64,000 nt of DNA from Pseudomaricurvus sp033283335 (GCA_033283335.1 JAWMQP010000005.1:186001-250000), one strand, 5' to 3'. Shown: positions 26,937-36,047, numbered from the stretch's first letter. The notes: generated from the letters alone by a model not told the origin. Numbers and translations: made by a program.

Positions 26937-27034
26937 ATCGTTTCTTCGGAGGCGGTTGGGTTTAGGTCTCGTGACCTTCTCTCCTAAACAGGCTAATCAC
27001 GGTTATTAGGCCACCCCTTGGGGTGGCTTTTTTT
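26937..27034 (+). ncRNA. Candidate iron-regulated small RNA (PrrF/RyhB-like)
   Basis: A roughly 98-nt transcript is predicted from the Fur-boxed promoter to a rho-independent terminator, with no plausible reading frame inside. It can form a first stem GTTTAGG/CCTAAAC (26960-26989), leaves CAGGCTAATCACGGTTATTA largely unpaired, and ends in the terminator hairpin. Fur-repressed RNAs of this size shut down iron-using proteins when iron is scarce. The unpaired core resembles, as I recall, the PrrF pairing region, but I could not check this. The gene is in the 457-bp gap before htpX. Confidence 0.65.
27010..27034 (+). terminator. Rho-independent terminator of the candidate iron-regulated RNA
   Basis: GCCACCCC at 27010-27017, a TT loop and GGGGTGGC at 27020-27027 are followed by seven T residues. 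There is no upstream protein gene within 280 bp, so the terminator most likely serves the small RNA. Confidence 0.9.
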
Positions 27035-27181
27035 ATTTCATTTTCAATTCTTTACCTGCCTAGACTCAGCCAATCATTGAATTTTCACCATTCGCACGCA
27101 TCATACGTACTGGCCGCAAGGCCGTTGAATGTTTGGATTTTTACCACGCTATTTTCACCCCATACTCGCGGAGAGACATCG

Positions 27182-28072
27182 GTGTTACGTATTGGCCTGT
27201 TTTTACTCACCAACCTGGCGGTTCTGTTTGTCGCCAGTATTACCCTGAACCTGTTGGGCGTCGGCTCCTACCTGGAAAGCAGCGGCGGCGGTCTCAATAT
27301 GACCAACCTGCTGATCTTCTGTGGTGTGTTTGGCTTCGCCGGCTCACTGATTTCGCTGTTTTTGTCGAAATTCATGGCCAAAATGGGCACCCGCACGCAG
27401 ATTATTGAAAAACCCAGCAACGCCGATGAGGCTTGGCTACTGGAAACTGTGGCCGACCTGTCCACCAAGGCCGGCATCAAAATGCCCGAAGTGGGGGTTT
27501 TTCCGGCGCAGGAATCGAACGCCTTTGCCACCGGCTGGAACCGCAACGACGCGCTGGTCGCCGTCAGTGCCGGCTTGATGCAGCGCTTTGATCGCGAAGA
27601 AATCCGCGCAGTGCTGGCCCACGAAATCGGTCACGTAGCCAATGGTGACATGGTCACCCTGGCCCTGATCCAGGGTGTGGTGAACACCTTCGTGATGTTC
27701 TTTGCCCGCATCATCGGTCACACCGTCGACCGGGTGGTGTTCAAAAACGAGGAAGGCCACGGTATAGCGTTTTACATCACCACGTTCATTGCCGAAATGG
27801 TGCTGGCGGTACTGGCCTCCATTATCGTGATGAAGTTCTCCCGCTACCGTGAATTCCGCGCGGATCAGGCCGGCGCAGAGCTGGCCGGCCGCGGCGCCAT
27901 GATCAACGCCCTGCGTCGCCTGCAAATGGAAGTGGATGCCCAGGTGCCCAGCTCCATGCCGGACAGCATCTACGCCTTTGGCATCAGCGGCGGCTTTAAG
28001 GAGCGCATGGGCAAGATGTTCAGCAGCCACCCGCCCCTGCCCGAGCGCATTGCCGCCCTGCAGGCCGGTTAA
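27182..28072 (+). CDS. htpX: Membrane zinc protease HtpX
   Basis: 296 residues from GTG 27182, preceded by GGAGAG; this start gives the usual length and N-terminus (LRIGLFLLTNLAVLFVAS). HtpX is an inner-membrane M48 metalloprotease in quality control of membrane proteins. Four hydrophobic segments and the zinc motif AVLAHEIGHVANGD are present, with the third ligand region FRADQAGAELAGR. The frame is open to 27023 but the extension crosses the small RNA terminator and is rejected. Confidence 0.95.
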   Translation: MLRIGLFLLTNLAVLFVASITLNLLGVGSYLESSGGGLNMTNLLIFCGVFGFAGSLISLFLSKFMAKMGTRTQIIEKPSNADEAWLLETVADLSTKAGIKMPEVGVFPAQESNAFATGWNRNDALVAVSAGLMQRFDREEIRAVLAHEIGHVANGDMVTLALIQGVVNTFVMFFARIIGHTVDRVVFKNEEGHGIAFYITTFIAEMVLAVLASIIVMKFSRYREFRADQAGAELAGRGAMINALRRLQMEVDAQVPSSMPDSIYAFGISGGFKERMGKMFSSHPPLPERIAALQAG

Positions 28073-28080
28073 CGTCGGCC

Positions 28081-28398
28081 GTGATAGCCCTGTGTGCCCT
28101 GGACGCTCTGGAAAATTTCCAGAGCAAAGGCTTTAACATCGGACAGCAGGCGATCTTTGTCGTCCGCCACAACCAGCAGGTGTTTGCCTACCACAACCGC
28201 TGTCCCCACCTGGGGATCCAACTGGAGTGGCAGGCAGACCGGTTTCTGGATATCGACGGCGAATTGATACAGTGCGCCACCCACGGCGCACTGTTCACCA
28301 TCGATGAAGGTTTCTGTGTCTCCGGCCCCTGTGGCGGCCAGTCGCTGGAAGCCATAGAGACCCACATTGACGCCGGTCAGGTCTGGCTCAAGCTGTAA
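28081..28398 (+). CDS. Rieske [2Fe-2S] ferredoxin-like protein
   Basis: 105 residues. The two cluster-binding boxes are YHNRCPHLGIQLEW (Cys-x-His) and IQCATHGALFTIDEG (Cys-x2-His), followed by the usual GGQSLEAI turn. It is the small soluble type (NirD/biphenyl-ferredoxin-like) that passes electrons or serves an unknown partner. The GTG start lies 8 bp after htpX, so they are probably cotranscribed. Confidence 0.88.
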   Translation: MIALCALDALENFQSKGFNIGQQAIFVVRHNQQVFAYHNRCPHLGIQLEWQADRFLDIDGELIQCATHGALFTIDEGFCVSGPCGGQSLEAIETHIDAGQVWLKL

Positions 28399-28434
28399 AC
28401 TGTTTCGGTTACTGTAACAGCCCCGCTGCAGCGT

Positions 28435-29148
28435 TCAAATCACCACTGGCAGGGCCCGCCGCAACACAATTTCGGTCGGGCTCAAGTCCGCTTGATAGGC
28501 ATAGACTTCCACCCCTTGAGCCACCACTTCCCGCAAGGTCGCCGTATACATTGGGTCGATGTCTGCCGCCGGCGACACCCGCTCAATAGCGGAGTGCTGC
28601 ACACAGAACAGCAACACCGCACGCTGTCCCTGCTCGACCATCAGTGCCAGCTCGCGCAAGTGCTTGGTCCCCCGGCTGCTGACCGCATCGGGAAACAGCC
28701 CCTGTCCCCCCTCTTCACACAGGGTGACGTTCTTGACCTCGACATAACAGGCCCTGCTGTCGCCGGGGTTGCCCTGCAGCAATAGATCGATGCGGCTGCG
28801 CTCCTCGCCGTAGCGCACTTCGGTTCTACACTCGTCATAGCCCTGCAGCTCGGCAATTACGCCCAACTCAATGGCCTCCTGCACCAGCCCGTTGGCTCGG
28901 CCGGTATTGATGCCCGCCAGGTCCCCGGCCGGAGTTGTGGCGATTTCCCAGGTGTTGGGGTATTTGCGCTTGGGGTTGTCGGATGTCGAGAACCAGCAGG
29001 GGCTGCCCTCGGCCAGACAGGCTTTCATGGAGCCGGTGTTGGGGCAATGGATGGTGATTTCCTCGCCACTGGCGAGACGAACGTCGGCCAAAAACCGTTT
29101 GTAGCGCCGCAACAGGATTCCCTGCTGCAGCGGTGGCACTAACTGCAT
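28435..29148 (-). CDS. sfsA: SfsA (sugar fermentation stimulation protein homologue)
   Basis: 237 residues. SfsA has an OB-fold followed by a nuclease-like domain and was first linked to maltose metabolism; its biochemical role is unclear. Family stretches include RYKRFLADVRLASGEEITIH, CPNTGSMKACL, YVEVKNVTL and FPDAVSSRGTKHLRELALM. Full length; convergent with the Rieske gene. Confidence 0.94.
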   Translation of the reverse strand: MQLVPPLQQGILLRRYKRFLADVRLASGEEITIHCPNTGSMKACLAEGSPCWFSTSDNPKRKYPNTWEIATTPAGDLAGINTGRANGLVQEAIELGVIAELQGYDECRTEVRYGEERSRIDLLLQGNPGDSRACYVEVKNVTLCEEGGQGLFPDAVSSRGTKHLRELALMVEQGQRAVLLFCVQHSAIERVSPAADIDPMYTATLREVVAQGVEVYAYQADLSPTEIVLRRALPVVI

Positions 29149-29441
29149 TTTCCGTGCTCCCCTGCTGAATATTCAAAACCGATCAGTGTAAGCATCCCGG
29201 GGAAAACCGCAAACTGGATGAATAATCCGCCAAAAGCCGTAATTTTGTCGCTTGCCGGTTGACAGATCCCCCCCGCCAGCTCAGTATCCGCGCCCCATCT
29301 GGCAACTGGGCTGTCAAAACCGCTGGCGGGGCGCTGGGATATCTGCTAGTTTCCTCGGTCTGGCCAAACGAGCCATTGAAACAGGGCTTGCCGGCCCCAT
29401 CTAACGAACTTTATTGGATGACATCACGAGGCGCATGAAAG

Positions 29442-29888
29442 ATGCCTACTAAGAACGCTAAAACCACCGAAAACGTCACTCTGCGAGGGTTCACCCCCTA
29501 CAAGGAAAAAAAGGGTGAAGAGTACATGAATGATGCGCAGAAAGCGCACTTTATGGCTCTGCTGAGAAGCTGGAAAACCGAGCTGATGGAAGAGGTGGAC
29601 CGCACCGTCTCTCACATGAAAGACGAAGCGGCCAACTTCCCGGACCCTGCCGACCGTGCCAGCCAGGAAGAGGAATTCAGCCTGGAACTGCGCACCCGTG
29701 ATCGCGAACGCAAGCTCATCAAGAAAATCGACAGCACCATGCAGTTGATTGAGGACGATGATTACGGCTACTGCGATACCTGTGGCGTAGAAATTGGCAT
29801 CCGCCGCCTGGAAGCCCGTCCCACCGCCACCCAGTGCATCGACTGCAAAACCCTTGATGAGATCAAGGAAAAACAGGTCGGGGGCTAA
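29442..29888 (+). CDS. dksA: RNA polymerase-binding transcription factor DksA
   Basis: 148 residues. DksA enters the RNA polymerase secondary channel and with ppGpp resets transcription in the stringent response. The coiled-coil tip acidic motif DPADRASQEEEF and the four-cysteine zinc finger CDTCGVEIGIRRLE to CIDC are intact. A terminator follows at 29903-29928. Upstream, a 293-bp non-coding stretch carries its control region. The gluQ neighbour is the usual one in gammaproteobacteria. Confidence 0.96.
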   Translation: MPTKNAKTTENVTLRGFTPYKEKKGEEYMNDAQKAHFMALLRSWKTELMEEVDRTVSHMKDEAANFPDPADRASQEEEFSLELRTRDRERKLIKKIDSTMQLIEDDDYGYCDTCGVEIGIRRLEARPTATQCIDCKTLDEIKEKQVGG

Positions 29889-29902
29889 TCCCTCCCTCCC
29901 CC

Positions 29903-29928
29903 AAAGGCGCTGTTACAGCGCCTTTTTT
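29903..29928. terminator. Rho-independent terminator after dksA
   Basis: AAAGGCGCTG and CAGCGCC form a stem with a TTA loop, followed by six T residues, 15 bp after the dksA stop. Confidence 0.92.
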
Positions 29929-29982
29929 GTGACCACCGCCTTTGTGCTCCAGCCAATATAACGCTTGGTTAACCTGAGTCTC

Positions 29983-30891
29983 GTGACTGCATCAGCCCCC
30001 ACAACACCCTACATCGGTCGTTTCGCACCCTCACCCACGGGTGAGTTGCACCTGGGCTCTCTCTATACCGCACTGGCCTCTTACCTGGACGCCCGTGCCC
30101 ATGGTGGCCGCTGGCTGGTGCGGATGGAAGACCTGGACCCGCCGCGTGAACAGGCCGGAGCCGCCGACAGCATCCTGCGCTGTCTGGAGGCCCACCATTT
30201 GCCATGGGACGGGCCGGTTGTCTATCAGAGTCAGCGCCAGCAGGCGTATCGGCAGGCCCTGCAGCAGCTCACCGAGGCCGGACTCACCTACCCCTGTGAC
30301 TGCAATCGTCAACGCCTCAAGCAACTGTCCGCCTACGATGGCCATTGCCTGCGCCATCCTCCCCAAGGTCAGCCTGCGGCGATCAGAGTCAGGGCCACCG
30401 GCAACTGCCAGATAAGCTTCGAGGACCTGTTCCAGGGCCCGCAACAAGAGGATGTGGCTGAGCGGGTTGGGGATTTTGTCGTTCGCCGCAAAGACGGGCT
30501 GTTCGCCTACCAGTTGGCGGTGGTGGTGGATGACATCGCCCAGGGCATTACCCACATCGTTCGTGGCTACGACCTGCTCGACTCCAGCGGCCGACAACAC
30601 TACCTGTTTGGTTTGTTCGGCCAGCAACCTCCGCACATGGGACATTTACCCGTGCTGGTGAATGACGACGGTCAAAAACTCAGCAAACAAACGTTCGCCG
30701 AGCCTCTCGACCCCGGGCTTGCCAACGTCAACCTGTTTCGCTGCCTGCACGCCCTGGGGCAGCACCCCCCGTCCGAACTCCGACACGAGCCCGCCAGTAC
30801 CCTGCTGCAGTGGGGAATCGACCACTGGCTGCGGCAACGGGTCCCACACCAGGCTCACCTGTACGCCCGGGACATGATGACACTGGCCTAG
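29983..30891 (+). CDS. gluQ: Glutamyl-Q tRNA(Asp) synthetase
   Basis: 302 residues from GTG 29983 (MTASAPTTPYIGRF); a TTG at 29965 is an alternative. GluQ-RS attaches glutamate to queuosine in tRNA-Asp. It has the class I FAPSPTGELHLGSL motif, the zinc-type CDCNRQRL region, the KLSKQ variant of KMSKS, and lacks the anticodon-binding domain of full GluRS, as expected. Follows dksA, the usual order. Confidence 0.93.
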   Translation: MTASAPTTPYIGRFAPSPTGELHLGSLYTALASYLDARAHGGRWLVRMEDLDPPREQAGAADSILRCLEAHHLPWDGPVVYQSQRQQAYRQALQQLTEAGLTYPCDCNRQRLKQLSAYDGHCLRHPPQGQPAAIRVRATGNCQISFEDLFQGPQQEDVAERVGDFVVRRKDGLFAYQLAVVVDDIAQGITHIVRGYDLLDSSGRQHYLFGLFGQQPPHMGHLPVLVNDDGQKLSKQTFAEPLDPGLANVNLFRCLHALGQHPPSELRHEPASTLLQWGIDHWLRQRVPHQAHLYARDMMTLA

Positions 30892-31001
30892 CCCCCTGTT
30901 TCTTGGTTGGCCGATGGCGCGGAGACCAAGCCCGTGGACAATGACCGGCCCGGTTCAGTAGTATCCAGCCATGACCGCTTCATTCGCTACAGGCCCTAGT
31001 T

Positions 31002-31181
31002 ATGTCAAATCAACGTCTGTTGGTGCTGTTCCTGCTGATTGCCTATATTTTTTCGCCGACGCTGTTCACCTGGATGATCAACCCGGAAGGGTCCTGGTAT
31101 CGCCCCTACATCATCTGGGCCATGCTGATCGTGGTGGCCTTCGTACTGTACCTGCGGCAGAACAGCCGTCGAAAGCTGTAG
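31002..31181 (+). CDS. Small two-helix membrane protein, CbrX-like
   Basis: 59 residues, with two hydrophobic helices, LLVLFLLIAYIFSPTLFTW and YIIWAMLIVVAFVLYLR, separated by a short loop, and a basic C-terminal tail (RQNSRRKL). In Pseudomonas a small gene called cbrX lies just upstream of cbrA and is coupled to it; size, topology and position match, so I infer an orthologue. Here 106 bp separate it from cbrA, and the spacer is A/C-rich. Confidence 0.75.
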   Translation: MSNQRLLVLFLLIAYIFSPTLFTWMINPEGSWYRPYIIWAMLIVVAFVLYLRQNSRRKL

Positions 31182-31287
31182 TTAAGTGATAGTTAAGCGG
31201 TAGTTAATGCAGCGGCCCGCAATCCTTCACCGTCGCCAACCAAACCACCACCTCACAATAATCCCTAAGCAATAATCCCAACACACT
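31182..31287 (+). promoter_or_regulatory. A/C-rich leader between the CbrX-like gene and cbrA
   Basis: The spacer begins with TAGTTAA-type repeats and continues as a C/A-dominated stretch with CAATAATCCC twice just before the cbrA start. Such A-rich stretches near start codons are typical Hfq/Crc binding sites; this is inference from composition. Confidence 0.35.
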
Positions 31288-34245
31288 ATGACTTTTGAAA
31301 TTGCCGACATCGCCGCTATCAGCATACTTTACCTGCTGGTCCTGTTTGGCATCGCCTTCAGTGCCGACAAGGGCTGGATCCCGCAGTCGATTGTGCGCCA
31401 CCCCCTGACCTACATCCTGGCACTGGGTATCTTTGCCAGCGCCTGGGCCTTTTACGGTGTCGTCGACCTGGCCTTTCAATTCGGGTATGGCGCCCTCGCC
31501 TACTACATGGGCACCGGCGCCCTGTTCCTGTTTGCGCCGATGGCGATTGCGCCCCTGGTGCAGCTGGCGCGCCGGTTTCAGATCAGCAGTCTTGCCGACC
31601 TGCTGGTGTTTCGCTATCACAACCAGGCCGTGGGTGTACTGGCCACCACCTGCATGCTGCTGGTAACCCTGCCCTTACTGGCACTGCAAATTCAGGCCGT
31701 GGCCGACACCCTGCAGATTCTCACCTTCGACAAGAGCCTGCCCCAGGCACTGGAGAGCTGGAGCTTCCGCGAGTTTATGGCGTTTGCCTACTGCGTAGTG
31801 CTGGCGGTCTTTACCGTCGTTTTCGGTGTCAGCCGCGAGCAGCACTCGGGCCTGGTGCTGGCGATGGCCCTGGAAACCCTGGTCAAAGTCATCGCTCTTT
31901 TCGCCATTGGCCTGTTCGCCGTGTACGGTGTGTTTGGCGGCCTGGATTCTCTCGACCAATGGTTGCTGGACTATCCGGAGAACCTGGAATTACTGCACTC
32001 CCCCATCAAGGACGGATCGTCCCACACGCTGCTGCTGGTGTTTCTCGCCACCGCCATTGCCATGCCGCACATTTTCCATATGAGCGTGGTGGAAGCCCCA
32101 ATGCACAAGGTCACCTCCACCCTGACCTGGGCCTTTCCGCTGTTTCTGTTGCTGATGGCCCTGCCCATCTTCCCCATTCTGTGGGCGGGTTTCGAACTGG
32201 GGGTCCCCCTGCCGGCGCAGTACTTTACCCTTGGCGTGCCGCTGATGGCGGAATCCCCCTGGCTGACCATCCTGGCCTTTTTGGGGGGACTGTCGGCCGC
32301 CACGGGTGCGATGGTGTCCCTGTCGCTGGCCCTCAGCACCATGATTCTGAACCAGTGGCTGTTGCCAGCCAGCCGCCTCGGTCCCCGGGAGAACCTGTAT
32401 CGCCAACTGCGGGGTCTGCGCCGCATCATCATCCTGGTGGTATTCGCCCTCGGCTACGGTTTTTACCAGTTGCTCGACAACCGTCTGACCCTGACTCACC
32501 TGGCAATGATGGCATTTATTGAAACCCTACAATTCCTCCCGGGCATCATTGCCGTCGCCTATTGGCCTACGGCCAACAGTCGCGGCTTTATTTTCGGTAT
32601 CCTGCTCGGCACCAGCGTCTGGGCCATCGGGCTATTGTTGCCGAGCCTGATCAACATCCACCAGATCAGCCTGCCCTGGGGACTGCCCTCCCTGCCGGTG
32701 GGCCTTGAACACTGGAGCAACATTACCCTGCTGTCGCTGGGCTTGAACCTGGGTGCGTTTGTGCTGCTGTCCTGGTTCACCAAGGCCAGTGTGGAAGAGC
32801 GATACAGCGCCGAGCTGTGCGCCGAAGACGAGCTCAGCCACCCACTGCGCATGATTCTCGATGTGCACAGCGCCGGCGAGTTTATCGAGCGACTGACACC
32901 CAGCCTGGGGCAATCCACCGCCCGCACGGAAGTGGATCGGGCCATGCGCGATCTCCATTTCAACATCAACGATCGTCGCCCCTACGCCCTGCGTCGCCTG
33001 CGTGACCGCCTGGAGGCTAACCTGTCGGGCTTGATGGGTACCGCCATGGCCACCGACATTCTCAACCGCAACATTCCCTATCACCTGCCGGAAGCCAAGG
33101 GCACCGCCGACATCAACCTGATCGAGAACCGGCTGACGCAATACCGCAGTCACCTCACCGGCCTGGCAGCTGAACTCAATAACCTGCGCCTCTACCACCG
33201 CAATACCTTAGAAGAACTGCCCATGGCCGCCTGCTCCCTGGGGCAGGACATGGAAATCCTCATGTGGAACCAGGCCATGGAACAGTTAACCCACATCAGT
33301 GGCGACTCCGTGGTGGGCTCACTGCTGGTCGATGTGCGCGATCCCTGGCGCACCATCTTGCAACGTTTCTCCACCAGCCCCATGGCCCATATGCACAAAC
33401 AGCTGCTGCACCTGAATGGCAAACCCCATTGGATCAGCCTGCACAAGGCCAATATTGCCGGCCCGGTCGCCAACAGCTCCGATGGCCAGGTGATTCTGCT
33501 GGAAGATATGACCGAAACCCAGCTGCTGGAGCAGGAGCTGGTGCACAGTGAGCGGCTAGCCTCTGTTGGACGCCTGGCCGCCGGCGTGGCCCATGAAATT
33601 GGCAACCCCATAACCGGCATCGCCTGCCTCGCCCAGAACCTGCGCTATGAAGCGGAGGAACCTGAGGCGGTACTGGAAACCGCCGACCAGATTCTCAGCC
33701 AGACCGACCGGGTCAGTCGCATCGTGCAATCCCTGGTGAGCTTTTCCCACACCGGTCAGCAGGAAAAAACCGACTTTATCCAAGTCAGCCTGCGCGACTG
33801 CGCCGAGGAGGCGGTGCAGCTGCTGTCGCTGCAGCGGGAAAAAAACCAGGTGCGCTTCAGCAACCGACTCAGCGACGAGCTGGTGGTCACCGCCGATTCC
33901 CAGCGTTTGATCCAGGTATTCATCAACCTGCTGTCCAACGCCCGTGACGCGAGTCCGGCCGACAGCGAAGTGGTGATTGAGGGCCGACTGCAGGGCAATC
34001 ACGCCCTGATCACGGTGACCGACGAGGGCAGCGGCATTGCTCCCGAACACCAGGAGCGGGTGCTGGAGCCGTTTTTCACCAGCAAGGAGCCCGGTGAAGG
34101 CACCGGCCTGGGGCTGGCTATGGTCTACAGCATCGTCGAAGAACATGAGGGCCAGCTGGAGCTGATCAGTCCCGCGCCAGGGCGCACCATTGGCACTCAA
34201 GTCCTTATAAAATTACCGCGACAGCTTGAAACTGAGCGCCAGTAA
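31288..34245 (+). CDS. cbrA: Sensor kinase CbrA with sodium-solute-symporter domain
   Basis: 985 residues. Residues 1-490 form a 12-13 helix SLC5/sodium-solute-symporter-like domain; then come a linker, a PAS-like region (about 640-740, GQDMEILMWNQAMEQLTHIS), a HisKA box with the phosphorylated His in VAHEIGNPITG (about residue 768) and a HATPase domain (VFINLLSNARDAS, GTGLGLAMVYSIVEEH). CbrA senses the carbon/nitrogen state and phosphorylates CbrB. Fusion of a transporter-like domain to a kinase is typical of CbrA. The order cbrX-like, cbrA, cbrB, CrcZ-like RNA, pcnB matches Pseudomonas. Confidence 0.93.
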   Translation: MTFEIADIAAISILYLLVLFGIAFSADKGWIPQSIVRHPLTYILALGIFASAWAFYGVVDLAFQFGYGALAYYMGTGALFLFAPMAIAPLVQLARRFQISSLADLLVFRYHNQAVGVLATTCMLLVTLPLLALQIQAVADTLQILTFDKSLPQALESWSFREFMAFAYCVVLAVFTVVFGVSREQHSGLVLAMALETLVKVIALFAIGLFAVYGVFGGLDSLDQWLLDYPENLELLHSPIKDGSSHTLLLVFLATAIAMPHIFHMSVVEAPMHKVTSTLTWAFPLFLLLMALPIFPILWAGFELGVPLPAQYFTLGVPLMAESPWLTILAFLGGLSAATGAMVSLSLALSTMILNQWLLPASRLGPRENLYRQLRGLRRIIILVVFALGYGFYQLLDNRLTLTHLAMMAFIETLQFLPGIIAVAYWPTANSRGFIFGILLGTSVWAIGLLLPSLINIHQISLPWGLPSLPVGLEHWSNITLLSLGLNLGAFVLLSWFTKASVEERYSAELCAEDELSHPLRMILDVHSAGEFIERLTPSLGQSTARTEVDRAMRDLHFNINDRRPYALRRLRDRLEANLSGLMGTAMATDILNRNIPYHLPEAKGTADINLIENRLTQYRSHLTGLAAELNNLRLYHRNTLEELPMAACSLGQDMEILMWNQAMEQLTHISGDSVVGSLLVDVRDPWRTILQRFSTSPMAHMHKQLLHLNGKPHWISLHKANIAGPVANSSDGQVILLEDMTETQLLEQELVHSERLASVGRLAAGVAHEIGNPITGIACLAQNLRYEAEEPEAVLETADQILSQTDRVSRIVQSLVSFSHTGQQEKTDFIQVSLRDCAEEAVQLLSLQREKNQVRFSNRLSDELVVTADSQRLIQVFINLLSNARDASPADSEVVIEGRLQGNHALITVTDEGSGIAPEHQERVLEPFFTSKEPGEGTGLGLAMVYSIVEEHEGQLELISPAPGRTIGTQVLIKLPRQLETERQ

Positions 34246-34301
34246 GGTAACACTTAGCAGCTACTGGTCATTCTCGTAACAAAGTGGGTAACAGCGCACC
34301 T

Positions 34302-35711
34302 ATGAGTAACATCCTGATCGTTGAAGATGAAGTCATCATCCGTACCGCCTTACGGAAGCTTCTGGAGCGCAACAAATACACCGTGAGCGAGGCCGCGTCG
34401 GTTAAGGAGGCCCTGGCCCGCCACGACCTGACGCGCTACGACCTGATCATCAGTGACCTGCGCCTGCCCGGCGCGCCAGGCACGGACCTGATCAAGATCG
34501 CCGGTGAAGTGCCGGTATTGATCATGACCAGCTACGCCAGTCTGCGCTCAGCGGTGGATTCCATGCGACTGGGCGCGGTGGACTATATCGCCAAGCCATT
34601 TGACCATGACGAAATGATCACGGCGGTCAAACGAGTGATCGGCAAAGCCACCAACGCGGCCAAACAGAAGAAAGTCAGCAAGACCCCCAGCCACCAGATT
34701 CCCGGCATGATCGGCAGCAGCCAGGTCATGAAAAACCTCTACAATCGCATCCACAAGGTCGCCCCCACCGTCGCCACGGTGCTGGTGCACGGTGAAACCG
34801 GTACCGGTAAAGAGCTGGTGGCCAAGGCGATCCACAGTGAAAGTCCGCGCGCCGATAAGCCCATGATCTCGGTCAACTGTGCCGCCATTCCCGAGACCCT
34901 GATTGAATCGGAGCTGTTTGGTCACGAAAAAGGCGCCTTTACCGGTGCCGCCAGCAAAAGCGAAGGCCTGGTGGCGGCGGCCGATGGCGGTACACTGTTC
35001 CTGGATGAAATCGGCGAACTGCCGCTGGAAGCCCAGGCCCGGCTGTTGCGGGTGCTGCAAGAAGGCGAGGTACGTCCCATCGGCTCTACCGAATCCCATA
35101 AAGTCGATGTCCGACTGGTGGCGGCGACCCACCGGGATTTGCGCAAGCTGAGCAAAGAAGGCAAGTTCCGGGAAGACCTCTTCTACCGCATTAACGTGGT
35201 GCAATTGACCCTGCCCCCGCTGCGCGATCGCGGCAAGGACATCATCAGCCTGGCGGAAACTCTGCTGGAGCGCTATTGCGAACAGCTGGGCAAACCCACC
35301 CTGGGCCTCAGTCCTGAGTGCATACAGGCCATTACCACCTACACTTGGCCCGGCAATGTGCGCGAGCTGGAAAACGCCATGCAGCGCTCCGCCATTCTGT
35401 GTGAGGATGAACACGAGATCACCCACGACCTGCTGGCCATTGATCTGGATTTGGTAGAAGTCGACTCGACCGAGCAGGAAATCGCCAAACAGGTCAACCG
35501 GACCCGTGTCGACAACACCAGCCTTAGCGGCCCCGAACCCAATGAAGATTTGTCCCTGGAAGACTACTTCCAGCGTTTTGTGCTGGAACACCAGGACACC
35601 ATGAGTGAAACCGAGCTGGCGCGTAAACTGGGGGTCAGCCGCAAGTGTTTGTGGGAGCGACGCCAACGCCTTGGCATCCCCAGAAAAAAAACCGCCGTCG
35701 CCAGCAAATAG
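34302..35711 (+). CDS. cbrB: NtrC-family response regulator CbrB
   Basis: 470 residues from ATG 34302; a GTG at 34284 is an alternative. Receiver domain (LIISDLRLPG, phospho-Asp about 51), sigma-54 AAA+ domain with Walker A GETGTGKE (about 164) and the sigma-54 contact loop ELFGHEKGAFTGA (about 211), then a Fis-type helix-turn-helix (LARKLGVSRKCLWERRQRLG). It activates sigma-54 promoters; in Pseudomonas its main target is crcZ, and here a candidate sigma-54 promoter with matching RNA lies directly downstream. It follows cbrA by 56 bp. Confidence 0.94.
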   Translation: MSNILIVEDEVIIRTALRKLLERNKYTVSEAASVKEALARHDLTRYDLIISDLRLPGAPGTDLIKIAGEVPVLIMTSYASLRSAVDSMRLGAVDYIAKPFDHDEMITAVKRVIGKATNAAKQKKVSKTPSHQIPGMIGSSQVMKNLYNRIHKVAPTVATVLVHGETGTGKELVAKAIHSESPRADKPMISVNCAAIPETLIESELFGHEKGAFTGAASKSEGLVAAADGGTLFLDEIGELPLEAQARLLRVLQEGEVRPIGSTESHKVDVRLVAATHRDLRKLSKEGKFREDLFYRINVVQLTLPPLRDRGKDIISLAETLLERYCEQLGKPTLGLSPECIQAITTYTWPGNVRELENAMQRSAILCEDEHEITHDLLAIDLDLVEVDSTEQEIAKQVNRTRVDNTSLSGPEPNEDLSLEDYFQRFVLEHQDTMSETELARKLGVSRKCLWERRQRLGIPRKKTAVASK

Positions 35712-35739
35712 GCAGCCATCCCGTTGTCGTTTACTGACA

Positions 35740-35766
35740 CCGCCGGGCACCCCTCGGCGGCTATTT
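35740..35766 (+). terminator. Possible terminator after cbrB
   Basis: CCGCCG at 35740-35745 pairs with CGGCGG at 35755-35760, followed by a weak CTATTT. A plausible but not strong rho-independent terminator, 29 bp after the cbrB stop. Confidence 0.4.
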
Positions 35767-35954
35767 CAGCGGCGCCCCTCATCTATGCTCCCAAGCCCCA
35801 TTCCTGGCCCTTCTGACGAGTGCCGCCTCGGCCATTAGGGCATCCCCTTATGCCGAGCTTAAGTCGTTGTTGTCCACGCTTCCCTTACCGCGTCAGCGAC
35901 AGTAATTAATACGTCACATTTGCGAATTCATGTGAAAAAAACGTGTGACGGTTT

Positions 35955-36047
35955 TGTTACCGCCCGTTAAAACCAACAGTTTTTCAAAGTGTTACCAAGA
36001 CTCGATCGACGTAACAGAATTCGGGACCATAGGTAACGAGCGGTAAG
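35955..36047 (+). promoter_or_regulatory. CbrB-type upstream activator sites
   Basis: TGTTAC at 35955-35960 and 35990-35995, GTAACA at 36011-36016, GTAAC at 36033-36037 and GTAAG at 36043-36047. The central pair forms a TGTTAC-N15-GTAACA palindrome about 137 bp before the predicted start of the A-rich RNA, the distance expected of NtrC-type enhancers. Pseudomonas CbrB sites have, as I recall, the same half-sites with a similar spacer. Confidence 0.65.

Noticed and set aside
27023..27181. Extended N-terminus for htpX
   Set aside because: It would begin inside the terminator of the candidate small RNA; GTG 27182 has a good ribosome site and family length.
34548..35750. A 400-residue open frame opposite cbrB
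   Set aside because: It is antisense to a clearly conserved NtrC-family gene and has no family features; long antisense frames are common in GC-rich genes.
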